From the NCBI GenBank assembly GCA_013911065.1, contig JACERV010000001.1, forward strand, positions 1 to 64,000: DNA of 64,000 nucleotides, read 5' to 3'. The position numbers and the translations under genes were made by a program. Position 1 is the first letter of the stretch, and each line of letters starts with the position of its first letter. This stretch comes from Ruminococcus sp. (GTDB lineage Bacteria; Bacillota; Clostridia; Lachnospirales; Lachnospiraceae). The notes below the pieces were generated by a model. That model did no database searches. It saw only the letters and a program-made list of their open reading frames with translations, and had not been told where the DNA came from. Shown here in pieces: positions 14,390 through 22,249 of this stretch.

Positions 14390-15759
14390 CGATCAGTAAC
14401 GAGATATACATACAGAATCCCTCTGACGAGGTTGTACGTTGGGCCAGAGAAAATTTGATTATACCAAATCCGGAATACATCAAAAAACAGCGGATGGGGT
14501 TGTGGATAGGGAATACAGAAAAGCAGCTCTATCTGTTTTCTGTGAATGGCAATGTTATTGCTCTCCCCTGTGGGACCGGTAAAAGCGTGAGACAGCTTCT
14601 TACCGGAGCGGATATAAGACAGGACTTGGCAGATAATGGACTCATGGAATATAAGGGAGAGGTTCCCTTGTATGATTACCAGGAAGAAGCAGTCAACGCA
14701 ATGGAAAGAGCCGGTTGCGGAATCCTGCAGAGTCCATGCGGATCAGGAAAGACACAGATGGGAATTGCCCTGGCAGCACGATTGAAGAGAAAAACACTCT
14801 GGCTGACGCACACCACAGACCTTCTTAACCAGTCTTATAGCAGGGCGGAACAGTATTATTCGAAGGATACGCTGGGGAGGATTACAGCAGGGAAAGTGCA
14901 GGCAGGTAGCCACATCACATTTGCTACAGTTCAGACGCTCTCAAATCTGGATATGCAGAAATATAAATATGCATGGGATACCATCATTGTGGATGAATGC
15001 CACCGGGTGTCGGGTACACCGGCAAGCATGAAAATGTTTTATCGGGTTATGAGCAGCCTTGCGGCTCGTTACAAATATGGATTATCGGCTACTGTGCACC
15101 GGTCAGATGGACTGATTAAATCTACCTTCGCAGTAATCGGTAATGTGCATTACCGGGTTCCTGATGAAGCAGTAGCAGAAAAGACTATGCAAGTGAATAT
15201 CTGCAAGCGGGATACAGGCATAAAAATTAACCGTGTATGTCTGGATACTGATGGGACTCTTGTCTACAGCAAACTGATTCCATATCTGACGGGTAATATA
15301 GACCGATGCCAGTTGATTGCAGACGATTTGGAAAAGAACAGGGGGCACTCAAACCTGATATTATCGGAACGTTTGGAGCATTTGAGGTTGTTACAGTCTC
15401 TTCTTACGGAAGAATTGAAACAGCAAAGTGTAATGATAGATGGGAAAATGACAACGAAGAAGGGCAAGGCGCAGCGCGAACAGGCTATCGCGGACATGAA
15501 AGAGGGCAAGAAAAGATTTCTATTCGCTTCCTTCAATCTGGCAAAAGAGGGGCTAGACATACCAAGGCTTGATCGACTGTATCTCACCACTCCGAAAAAG
15601 GACTATGCAGTGGTGACACAGAGTATCGGAAGAATCGCCAGGACATTCGAAGGAAAGACAGATGCCATCTGTTATGACTATGTGGATGATATTCAGTTCT
15701 GTGAGAACCAATGGAAGCGCAGAAAGACCAGCTATAAGAAAGCGGGGTGCAAGATTTGA
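14380..15759 (+). CDS. DEAD/DEAH-box (SF2) helicase
   Basis: 459 residues. Motif I is PCGSGKT (119-125) and motif II is DECH (205-208). Motif III-like GLSATVHR follows, and the C-terminal RecA domain carries QSIGRIAR (motif VI). The Q-like motif LYDYQEEAV lies near 97-105. This is the Res/type III-like SF2 helicase common in Firmicute phages, probably used in replication or recombination with the RecU-like nuclease encoded just before. Its end overlaps the next gene by 13 bp. Confidence 0.88.
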   Translation: MLVTISNEIYIQNPSDEVVRWARENLIIPNPEYIKKQRMGLWIGNTEKQLYLFSVNGNVIALPCGTGKSVRQLLTGADIRQDLADNGLMEYKGEVPLYDYQEEAVNAMERAGCGILQSPCGSGKTQMGIALAARLKRKTLWLTHTTDLLNQSYSRAEQYYSKDTLGRITAGKVQAGSHITFATVQTLSNLDMQKYKYAWDTIIVDECHRVSGTPASMKMFYRVMSSLAARYKYGLSATVHRSDGLIKSTFAVIGNVHYRVPDEAVAEKTMQVNICKRDTGIKINRVCLDTDGTLVYSKLIPYLTGNIDRCQLIADDLEKNRGHSNLILSERLEHLRLLQSLLTEELKQQSVMIDGKMTTKKGKAQREQAIADMKEGKKRFLFASFNLAKEGLDIPRLDRLYLTTPKKDYAVVTQSIGRIARTFEGKTDAICYDYVDDIQFCENQWKRRKTSYKKAGCKI

Positions 15760-16106
15760 ATACAGTGGAGCTGTACAAGGAAATTAAGAGGCTGCAGACC
15801 TTACGGCTGAAAAATGAATCTGCACTTAGCCCGGAGGACTTAGCCGGAAAATACCGGACATCCTATGAGCGGCTGTGTGAAAACATAAGACAAAGACAGA
15901 TGGAATACAGGACAGAGTGCACAAAGGTGATAAGGACTCTGACTGATATCCTTGCAGAACTGGCGTATTTTGACCCTACGGATGAAGAATACGATGCAGT
16001 CCGGGATATCATGATTGATAAGTCCAAGGAATGCGGAGACGACCCTCTTCTAACTGGATTGATTGCGACAGTGATTGAAAGATTTGAAAGTGAGGGCAAG
16101 AGATGA
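15747..16106 (+). CDS. Hypothetical helical phage protein (119 aa)
   Basis: GTG start at 15747 inside the helicase end. Almost entirely helical and charged (IKRLQTLRLKNESALSPEDLAGKYR). No motif recognised. It is linked by an ATGA overlap to the next gene, so it is part of the same operon. Confidence 0.55.
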   Translation: MQDLNTVELYKEIKRLQTLRLKNESALSPEDLAGKYRTSYERLCENIRQRQMEYRTECTKVIRTLTDILAELAYFDPTDEEYDAVRDIMIDKSKECGDDPLLTGLIATVIERFESEGKR

Positions 16107-16423
16107 GTTGGACAGACAAGCAGCATAAGAAGCAGAAAATCCATGGTCTGGTAGAACAGGCCATGAAGGACCCGAGGTTCCAGGAGGCACAGAAACGGCA
16201 GATAGAGGATGCCACCAGGGAGGCGTTTGACAGCTTCTTACTGATCAGCGCCGATTACCTGCACCGGAATCACAGGTACGGTAAAAATGGATTGCTGAAA
16301 TACATAGATTTCGTTGTAGGGCAAATGCAGTTTGTGCAGAAGGACCCGGAATATTTTAAGCTGTTGAATGAAGCGCTGGCAGATGAGACGGGCGTGAACA
16401 TCCTGGAAAATGTAGTGAACTAA
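16103..16423 (+). CDS. Hypothetical phage protein (106 aa)
   Basis: Begins by ATGA overlap with the preceding gene, with GAGGGCAAGAG upstream. Helical and charged, ending ADETGVNILENVVN. A short perfect palindrome (AACTAACTT-AA-AAGTTAGTT) follows the stop. No family recognised. Confidence 0.55.
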   Translation: MSWTDKQHKKQKIHGLVEQAMKDPRFQEAQKRQIEDATREAFDSFLLISADYLHRNHRYGKNGLLKYIDFVVGQMQFVQKDPEYFKLLNEALADETGVNILENVVN

Positions 16424-16456
16424 CTTAAAAGTTAGTTGAATAAAAGGAAAGGAGTA

Positions 16457-16507
16457 ATGAGGTTTGGTCGACCAGAAAAGCGCTTTTACTCTGAGTACAG
16501 AAAATGA
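16457..16507 (+). CDS. Possible 16-aa leader peptide of the methyltransferase
   Basis: ATG 16457 lies behind a strong GGAAAGGAGTA. The frame codes MRFGRPEKRFYSEYRK and stops in an ATGA overlap with the methyltransferase start. The downstream gene has no ribosome-binding site of its own, so translation of this leader probably feeds it. Confidence 0.45.
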   Translation: MRFGRPEKRFYSEYRK

Positions 16508-17133
16508 AAATATTAGTAGCCTGTGAAGAAAGTCAGGCGGTAACAACAGAATTAAGAAATTTAGGACACGAAGCTTATAGCTGTGATATAGAGCCTTGTT
16601 CAGGGGGACATCCGGAATGGCATATACAGCAGGATGTGACACCACTTTTAAAGCAACCTTGGGATATGATAATAGCTTTTCCTCCATGTACGCATTTGGC
16701 ATTATCTGGGGCAGCATGGTTCGAACAGAAGAGAAAAGACGGGAGACAACAACAAGGTATTGATTTCTTTATGCTTTTTGCAAATGCTGAATGCGAAAAG
16801 GTAGCAATAGAAAACCCGATAGGAATTATGAGTACTATGTACAGAAAACCGAACCAGATAATTCATCCCTGGCAGTTCGGAGATAACGCAAACAAGTCTA
16901 CATGTCTATGGACAAAAGGACTTCCGAGTCTAGTGCCGCATATAACAGAAAAACCAGAAATTGAATATTTTGAGTGGGTTGATAAAAATGGGAAAAAGAA
17001 GAGACAGGAAATGTGGTACTACAAAACGCGGTGTTTGCCACATGCAGAAAGGGCAAGAGCGGCATCCAAGACATTTCCAGGAATTGCAAAAGCTATGGCA
17101 GAGCAATGGGCTGGGGAATGTGAGCAAAACTGA
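16504..17133 (+). CDS. Orphan DNA cytosine methyltransferase-like protein
   Basis: 209 residues. It begins MKILVACEESQAVT, the phage form of the SAM-binding first motif. The catalytic motif IV is FPPCTHLALSG (PPC nucleophile) and ENPIG serves as motif VI. The protein is much shorter than bacterial C5 methyltransferases, and the target-recognition region is small (about 125-175). No restriction enzyme lies nearby, so it may protect phage DNA from host restriction or mark phage sequences. The start is coupled to the 16-codon ORF. Confidence 0.75.
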   Translation: MKILVACEESQAVTTELRNLGHEAYSCDIEPCSGGHPEWHIQQDVTPLLKQPWDMIIAFPPCTHLALSGAAWFEQKRKDGRQQQGIDFFMLFANAECEKVAIENPIGIMSTMYRKPNQIIHPWQFGDNANKSTCLWTKGLPSLVPHITEKPEIEYFEWVDKNGKKKRQEMWYYKTRCLPHAERARAASKTFPGIAKAMAEQWAGECEQN

Positions 17134-17151
17134 AATTTAGGAGATGAAAAT

Positions 17152-17514
17152 ATGAGATTAATTGATGCAGATGGCATAATAGCCGAGATTGAGAAGAATA
17201 AGTTAATGGCAAAGGAGCCCGCAGTAAAGCGATGTATTGAAATTATCAGAAACGCTACGACATACATAGAGCCAAAGATGCCAGCTCGTGATAGCTGGAT
17301 TCCGGTATCGGAACGGCTGCCAGCAGATCATAAGACCTACATATGTACTGTTCTGAGATTCGAAGATAATTATATTTACAGTGCGGAACTAATATATTAT
17401 CCGACAGACGATACATGGGCATGGCAAGATGATCCTGTAATTAAAGAATTCGATTATAAAACACACAGAGTGGTCGCTTGGATGCCACTACCGGAACCGT
17501 ACAAGGCAGAATAG
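17152..17514 (+). CDS. DUF551-containing phage protein
   Basis: 120 residues. The second half shows the DUF551 pattern: WIPVSERLP near residue 48 and VVAWMPLPEPY at the C-terminus. The first part (MRLIDADGIIAEIEKN) matches the prefix often found on such proteins in Firmicute phages. AGGAGATGAAAAT precedes the start. Function unknown. Confidence 0.75.
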   Translation: MRLIDADGIIAEIEKNKLMAKEPAVKRCIEIIRNATTYIEPKMPARDSWIPVSERLPADHKTYICTVLRFEDNYIYSAELIYYPTDDTWAWQDDPVIKEFDYKTHRVVAWMPLPEPYKAE

Positions 17515-17522
17515 GAGGGCGT

Positions 17523-17711
17523 ATGAAAAAGTATCCGCCCAAAAGGCCTATAAATGCAGGTGGTGTTTGTTACACAGATAAACTTTGCGACGTTAAAAGT
17601 AACTGTAGTAAGTGCAAAAACTTGAACCCAAATGGGACACTTACAGATTTGAAAAGCGGAGAAAGAAAGGCTATCGGAGCATGGGAACAAAATAGAGCGT
17701 CCGGCTGCTGA
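17523..17711 (+). CDS. Cys-rich phage protein (62 aa)
   Basis: ATG 17523 follows AGGAGGGCGT. Four Cys lie close together (CYTDKLC and CSKC, about residues 16-32) and may bind zinc. The frame upstream to 17478 is within the DUF551 gene and is not used. No family recognised. Confidence 0.55.
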   Translation: MKKYPPKRPINAGGVCYTDKLCDVKSNCSKCKNLNPNGTLTDLKSGERKAIGAWEQNRASGC

Positions 17712-17730
17712 GCCGGGGAAAGGTATAGAG

Positions 17731-18000
17731 ATGATAGAAACCGGATTAAAAGATAAGAATGGTACACCTATAAGGGTAGGAGACAAAACAAGGCTTGTTT
17801 TATGTGACGGGGAAGTAAGAGAATTTGATGTATGTTTCAAAACCGTAGTGCGTACTGTAAAAAGCCATCCCGATTTCGATGATGAATATGCAAAAGTAGC
17901 TATAACTGGAATCGTCTTCTGTTGGGAGGGGTATGATTTATTCCCGTGTGTTGATGGAAATGACGTTTCTGATACATCTGAAATGGAAGTTATTCTGTAA
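17731..18000 (+). CDS. YopX-like small phage protein
   Basis: 89 residues with GGGGAAAGG upstream. The beginning (KDKNGTPIRVGDKTRL) resembles the YopX family opening, which in phages reads D-x-x-G-K-x-I-x-x-G-D. The rest is a small beta domain (EVREFDVCFKTVVRTV). Role unknown. Confidence 0.5.
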   Translation: MIETGLKDKNGTPIRVGDKTRLVLCDGEVREFDVCFKTVVRTVKSHPDFDDEYAKVAITGIVFCWEGYDLFPCVDGNDVSDTSEMEVIL

Positions 18001-18030
18001 CTATACCGCCATTTTGTGAAAGGAGACGAT

Positions 18031-18207
18031 ATGAAATTCAGTAAAGATAAATTCCGCAGGAATGCGCCACATGCAATTCGGAAGGCGCTGCCAGAATCCC
18101 ATCGGGATGTGTTGGACGGCATGGAAGTGGATAGGTGCGAGATTACATATACGGTTGACGGGGAAGAGTTTGAGCTCTACCCAGTAGAGCCAGATTGGTG
18201 TGAATAA
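18031..18207 (+). CDS. Hypothetical phage protein (58 aa)
   Basis: ATG 18031 lies behind GTGAAAGGAGACGAT. The GTG at 18016 is in frame but overlaps the ribosome-binding site. The sequence starts MKFSKDKFRRNAPHAIRKAL and ends EPDWCE. No family recognised. Confidence 0.5.
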   Translation: MKFSKDKFRRNAPHAIRKALPESHRDVLDGMEVDRCEITYTVDGEEFELYPVEPDWCE

Positions 18208-18276
18208 GAGTTATACCGGAAGTAGGGAGCCGGGTTTTTTAAAAATGGGTGAGTGAACGTTGACAACATAAAAACA

Positions 18277-18354
18277 AGCAGTAGACCGTCCGGGAAGACA
18301 CTATCTACTGCTCACTTACCTAAGAGGAGTATAGCACAATATTTACCTCTTGGG
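18277..18354. promoter_or_regulatory. Two 9-18-9 dyads in the leader of the second recombinase
   Basis: Two inverted repeats with identical geometry. AGCAGTAGA (18277-18285) and TCTACTGCT (18304-18312) are separated by 18 bp. CCTAAGAGG (18319-18327) and CCTCTTGGG (18346-18354, one mismatch) are also separated by 18 bp. A further partial pair GGTGAGTGA/TCACTTACC frames the first. They could be recombinase binding sites or a structured leader. Confidence 0.55.
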
Positions 18355-18375
18355 CAATACAAAGGAGAAAATATT

Positions 18376-19431
18376 ATGCGTACACAAAAGGAAATTTTTA
18401 GAGATGATGTTTTAACAGCAATGAAGCCATATCTTGATGCTATGGCTATGGACATGTTGAATCATGTAATAGTACAGGCCCTGTTTAAAGTGGATGTGAT
18501 AGAAATGGGTGAGACTTTACCGGCTACCCGGGAAAACACCAACGAATATATTATGGAGCTGTTTGAGGCTAAAAAGGCGCCCAAATTGAGTAAGCAGACT
18601 GCTGAATACTATACTAGAACCATGAAGAATTTTATTACATTTGTAGGTAAAAGCTTATTGGATGTGACAGACATGGACATAGAATATTATCTTAACCAGT
18701 ATGCCAAGAAAGGGAATAAACCTGTTACCGTGAATAATGAGCGGCGTATTATATCCGCATTCTTCACATGGATGCGTAAAACACATCTGGTTCAGGACAA
18801 TCCGGCTGAGAGTATAGAAAAGTATGCCGAAGTGGAAAAGCCTATTGATCACCTGGAGGATTGGGAGATGGAAGCCTTGCGCGATGCATGCAAGGTTCGC
18901 GTAGTAAATAAGGTTACTCATATTGAAGAGTACCGGGAGAGTTTACGGGACCGTGCACTTATAGAGTTCTTGCGTTCCACCGCTGTCAGAATCGGGGAAT
19001 GTGTATCTGTAAATGTGCAGGATATAGACTGGAATACGGGGGATATCTTGGTCTATGGACAGAAGGGTAGGGCATATAGAACCGTCTGCTTGGATGATGC
19101 TGCCAAGTTCCACCTGAAGAAATATATAGACAGCAGAAAAGATGATAACCCGGCCTTATTCGTTTCTGTAAAAGCGCCTTACAAGCGAATGGAGCGTAGC
19201 GGATTACGGGCTGCTATCAAGGTTGTTGCAGGAAGGTCAATCCTGGTAAGGAACATATATCCGCATCTATTCCGGAAGACAACGGCAACCAATATGGCGC
19301 GTAGAGGCTGCCCCGGAGAATTGATATCTCTGTATCTTGGACATAAGAACGGGAACGTAACTAATAAGCATTATGCATATCGTAGTCCACAGCAAGTTAA
19401 GAGTGCATTTTTACAGTATGCTGCGGCGTAA
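18376..19431 (+). CDS. Second tyrosine recombinase (XerC/D-like)
   Basis: 351 residues from ATG 18376, behind AAAGGAGAAAATATT; the open frame from 18253 runs through the dyads and is rejected. Core-binding domain about 72-150. Catalytic residues R205 (AVRIGE), H297 and R300 (PHLFRK), H323 (LGH) and Y333. It lacks the arm-binding N-terminus of the integrase and resembles XerC/XerD. The phage already has an integrase at its left end, so this enzyme should act on another site: multimer resolution or inversion of the tail segment at 39672-40372 are candidates. It lies between early genes and the late regulator. Confidence 0.85.
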   Translation: MRTQKEIFRDDVLTAMKPYLDAMAMDMLNHVIVQALFKVDVIEMGETLPATRENTNEYIMELFEAKKAPKLSKQTAEYYTRTMKNFITFVGKSLLDVTDMDIEYYLNQYAKKGNKPVTVNNERRIISAFFTWMRKTHLVQDNPAESIEKYAEVEKPIDHLEDWEMEALRDACKVRVVNKVTHIEEYRESLRDRALIEFLRSTAVRIGECVSVNVQDIDWNTGDILVYGQKGRAYRTVCLDDAAKFHLKKYIDSRKDDNPALFVSVKAPYKRMERSGLRAAIKVVAGRSILVRNIYPHLFRKTTATNMARRGCPGELISLYLGHKNGNVTNKHYAYRSPQQVKSAFLQYAAA

Positions 19432-19449
19432 ATATTAAGGAGTGATGTA

Positions 19450-19623
19450 ATGGGAAATATAACGAGGCAAATAGATTATGATGAGATGGAGAAGTCTTCT
19501 GATGAGAAGGCCAGGGACCGTTTCAAACGTCCGGCTTATCAGGTTAGAAAAATGATAAGGGAACAGGGTAAACAGATAATCAGAAAAGGAGTGGATGCGG
19601 GTGGACAAAGGAATCCTGATTGA
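19450..19623 (+). CDS. Hypothetical phage protein (57 aa)
   Basis: ATG 19450 behind AAGGAGTGATGTA. Charged and basic in the second half (MIREQGKQIIRKG). It overlaps the following late-regulator gene by 23 bp. No family recognised. Confidence 0.5.
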   Translation: MGNITRQIDYDEMEKSSDEKARDRFKRPAYQVRKMIREQGKQIIRKGVDAGGQRNPD

Positions 19624-20092
19624 ATATGCGGACATGAAAGAAGAGATTAAGGACCTTCGGCGCAGGATAGCGGAGGATGAGAAAAAGATTGAGCAGCTGC
19701 AACATATTATCGTATCGGATTCTGTGACCTGTGGCAGAAAAGGAAAGAAGCCACTCCGCACTGTAAAGATTAAGGGGTTCCCAAAGATGGAGATAGACCA
19801 TAGGAAGATTCTCCTGGAACGGAGAGTTGCTAAGATGCAGATGCTAGAGACGGATCTGCTGGATAAACAGAGCCAGGTAGATGATTATATCGCTGAGATA
19901 CATAAAAGTGAATTACGAATGATGTTCCGCATGTATTATTTGGACAATCTGAACTGGATTCAGGTAGCTCACCGAATGAACGCAATGTTCCCCAAAAAGA
20001 AGAGAAAGTATACAGAGGACAGCTGCCGGTGCAAGCACAACAGGTTTTTAGAAAGAAATGAAGGAACGACGGTCACGACGGATTTAAAGTGA
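19601..20092 (+). CDS. ArpU/RinA-like late transcription regulator
   Basis: 163 residues from GTG 19601, with AAAAGGAG 9 nt upstream; ATG 19595 is nearer the site. The N-terminal half is coiled coil (IKDLRRRIAEDEKKIEQLQ). The C-terminal region is sigma-70 region 4-like (MYYLDNLNWIQVAHRMN, then Y-T-E-D-S-C-R-C-K-H). This layout and position, last before the terminase module, fit the ArpU/RinA-type activators of late genes. A terminator follows. Confidence 0.7.
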   Translation: MDKGILIEYADMKEEIKDLRRRIAEDEKKIEQLQHIIVSDSVTCGRKGKKPLRTVKIKGFPKMEIDHRKILLERRVAKMQMLETDLLDKQSQVDDYIAEIHKSELRMMFRMYYLDNLNWIQVAHRMNAMFPKKKRKYTEDSCRCKHNRFLERNEGTTVTTDLK

Positions 20093-20155
20093 TAATATGA
20101 TATAAAGCCGAAAGGTAGCAACCGGACGGCTGAACCCCTCACACAAACCCAATAT

Positions 20156-20192
20156 AAAAAAGCGTCCTGCATGAAAGTGTGGGACGCTTTTT
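20156..20192 (+). terminator. Terminator after the early/middle operon
   Basis: AGCGTCC (20161-20167) pairs with GGACGCT (20182-20188), flanked by A5 and T5, so it could work in both directions. It separates the phage operon from the ParA cassette. Confidence 0.85.
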
Positions 20193-20193
20193 G

Positions 20194-20222
20194 TTGAATA
20201 GTGGAAGAAAATGGAATATAAT
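20194..20222 (+). promoter_or_regulatory. Own promoter of the ParA cassette
   Basis: TTGAAT (20194-20199), a 17-bp spacer and a perfect TATAAT (20217-20222), starting 2 bp after the terminator U tract. None of the lysogeny operator motif is present, so it could be active in the lysogen. Confidence 0.72.
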
Positions 20223-20250
20223 TAAATAAAAATATGTTGGGGTGAATAAA

Positions 20251-21105
20251 ATGGAGAGGAACATAGTGTCTTTTTTAAATATGAAGGGTGGCGTATGCAA
20301 GACGACTTTATGTAAAGAAATTGCTTTATATTTAGCGGAAAAATTCGATAACAAGGTATTAGTTATTGATATTGACCCACAATCGAATTGCACACAGTCT
20401 TTCTTTGAACGATATCATGTTTTGGATGAAGGAAAATTACTCAAAGAGGAGACAAGAATTCAATCTATTCAAAAAATATTTTCGCCCAGTCCGGGAAGGT
20501 TGGAACGGGCTGATAAAGATGAAGTTATTTTGGAATTGACCGATAATCTACACATAATACCAGGAGAATTGCATACAATCTTTATGGAGAGAGAGACGAG
20601 TACCGGAGCATCTGAACAAAAACTGATTAACTTTATAGCAAATAATTGTTTAAAAGATTTGTATGATTATATTTTGATAGACTGTCCTCCTACATACTCT
20701 TTTTATACCACCGCAGCATTACTTGCCAGTGATTTATATTTAATACCGGTAACACCTGATGCATATTCTTTATTAGGTGTTAACTTGCTGGAAGAAGTCG
20801 TAGGACGCATTAAAGATAACTATCAGATAAACTTCAAGAGTCATCCTTTAGATAACTTAGGAATAATTTTTACCAAAGTACAGAAAAATCCTAGTGTTGG
20901 AGTAAAGAACAATATAGATGAAATCAAAGAAGCTCTCGCAGACCGGAAGATTCGGTTTTTTGAAAATTCTTTTATGAAAGTTGAAAAACTTTCTACATCA
21001 CAGCTGTCAACTTTTATTTTAGATAGGTCCGATGAAAGCTTGAGGGTTAATATGCGTTCTATTTGCGCAGAATTCATTGATAAGGTGGGTGAGATAGGGA
21101 GATGA
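20251..21105 (+). CDS. ParA/MinD-family ATPase of a prophage cargo cassette
   Basis: 284 residues. The deviant Walker A is KGGVCKTT (12-19), with Cys where Gly or Ala is usual. Walker A' is VIDIDPQ (38-44) and the B motif is LIDCPPT (about 146). ATG 20251 has GGGGTG 6 nt upstream; an in-frame GTG at 20242 overlaps that site. ParA proteins position DNA or complexes by ATP-dependent dimerisation. Here there is no ParB and no parS, and the phage integrates, so plasmid-style partition is unlikely. It is the first of three genes with their own promoter and terminator, and is AT-richer than its neighbours. Confidence 0.8.
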   Translation: MERNIVSFLNMKGGVCKTTLCKEIALYLAEKFDNKVLVIDIDPQSNCTQSFFERYHVLDEGKLLKEETRIQSIQKIFSPSPGRLERADKDEVILELTDNLHIIPGELHTIFMERETSTGASEQKLINFIANNCLKDLYDYILIDCPPTYSFYTTAALLASDLYLIPVTPDAYSLLGVNLLEEVVGRIKDNYQINFKSHPLDNLGIIFTKVQKNPSVGVKNNIDEIKEALADRKIRFFENSFMKVEKLSTSQLSTFILDRSDESLRVNMRSICAEFIDKVGEIGR

Positions 21106-21479
21106 ATCGAAGTATTTGGTTAAAGAAGATAAGATATATCGAAAACTTAAAGGACGAAGAATTAATAAAAACAGAAAGTTATTCTGTTTTAGTTAGTTTT
21201 ATTCTGTCAAAAGATGAATTCAAACGAAATTCAGATTTGAAAGATTTTATGACAGAATTGGGGATTGACTGTAAGCCCTATCTTTTAAAAAGCAGAACCT
21301 CTATCTTGGGAAGAGCAATAAGAGAAGTTCAAAAATTCGAGGATGAAGAAGTATTGCAGTATCTTGGAAGAATACGAAATAGAATACAGGATGAAACAGA
21401 TAAAGATATTGTTATAGAAAAGAAGTCGAAAGAAAATTATATGAAAAAGATGCTAGAACGCTATGGACGGAAAGAGTAA
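21102..21479 (+). CDS. Cassette protein 2, unknown (125 aa)
   Basis: Starts by ATGA overlap with the ParA stop, so the two are made together. Mostly helical and highly charged (KDEELIKTESYSVLVSFIL, RAIREVQKFEDEEVLQYL). It occupies the place where ParA partners are normally encoded, but shows no helix-turn-helix I recognise. No family recognised. Confidence 0.6.
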   Translation: MNRSIWLKKIRYIENLKDEELIKTESYSVLVSFILSKDEFKRNSDLKDFMTELGIDCKPYLLKSRTSILGRAIREVQKFEDEEVLQYLGRIRNRIQDETDKDIVIEKKSKENYMKKMLERYGRKE

Positions 21480-21481
21480 TT

Positions 21482-22168
21482 ATGGGGGATTATGAAAACT
21501 TTATTTCCAAGTACTTCCCTCAGGCTTCAATACAAGAAAATGCCGAAGGATTGTATAATCTAGTTTGCGAAAGCAACATTGTGTCTGCGGTGTTTTTAAG
21601 ATATATGGATACCGAGAAGTATAATTTGACTGAAGAAAAAAAGCTATATTATATCCGGTTCAGAGATGCTGTGAATAAGTTGTTATTTTATGTTCCACTG
21701 AATGATGGAATAGGTATATTTTCATGTATGAGATATTTATTGGAACAGTATCTAAAGTTTATTTATGCGATTCACTTTGATATTGATATCTCGAAGATTA
21801 ATATTACAAGTTACCGCCACATCAAAGAAGATATTAAGGAAAGTTACTTGATAGATCAAAAGGTCAAAGAGAAAATCGAACGTATATATAGTTTTTATGC
21901 CAAATATTCGAATGATGTACACGACAAAGACACGACAAATGACAATGAATTAACATTTCTTGAGGATATTTTGAAAGGGAAGAACGCCTTTTGGGGTACA
22001 ACCGTTGATGATTTGAGAAAAATTTTAGATGTTACATATGATATTTTAGAGTGTCTTTTTGAAATTAATTTTGAAGATTTAAATTCTGTAGAAAGAATGA
22101 AGATATCGAAGATGAAATCAAGAAAACGATCCAGAAAAATTTTAAAATTGTTGAACCGTCAAAATTAG
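21482..22168 (+). CDS. Cassette protein 3, helical, HEPN-like features (228 aa)
   Basis: Begins 2 bp after the previous gene. Predicted all-helical. The segments MRYLLEQYLKFIYAIHF (about 83-99) and YAKYSNDVHDKD (139-150) resemble the paired helices and the S-N-D-V-H turn of some HEPN-type families, many of which are RNases or nucleotidyl-transfer partners in defence systems. The canonical Rx4-6H is not clear, so the assignment is weak. The C-terminus is very basic (SKMKSRKRSRKILK). It ends just before a terminator. Confidence 0.55.
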   Translation: MGDYENFISKYFPQASIQENAEGLYNLVCESNIVSAVFLRYMDTEKYNLTEEKKLYYIRFRDAVNKLLFYVPLNDGIGIFSCMRYLLEQYLKFIYAIHFDIDISKINITSYRHIKEDIKESYLIDQKVKEKIERIYSFYAKYSNDVHDKDTTNDNELTFLEDILKGKNAFWGTTVDDLRKILDVTYDILECLFEINFEDLNSVERMKISKMKSRKRSRKILKLLNRQN

Positions 22169-22185
22169 AAAATTGAGCAGGCATA

Positions 22186-22210
22186 AGGCACCCCACCGCG
22201 GGTGCTTTTC
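22186..22210 (+). terminator. Terminator of the ParA cassette
   Basis: GCACCC (22188-22193) pairs with GGGTGC (22200-22205), followed by TTTTCTT. Together with 20156-20192 it isolates the cassette from the phage operons. Confidence 0.8.
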
Positions 22211-22249
22211 TTATACTTAAAAACAAACACGATTGAGAGGTGGTGGTAA

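Noticed and set aside
18253..18375. 41-residue N-terminal extension of the second recombinase
   Set aside because: It translates the dyad region and has no ribosome-binding site, whereas ATG 18376 has a good one.
20251..21105. Plasmid-like partition system making this a phage-plasmid
   Set aside because: No ParB-like gene or parS-like repeats are seen near the ParA gene, and the element has an integrase and att sites.
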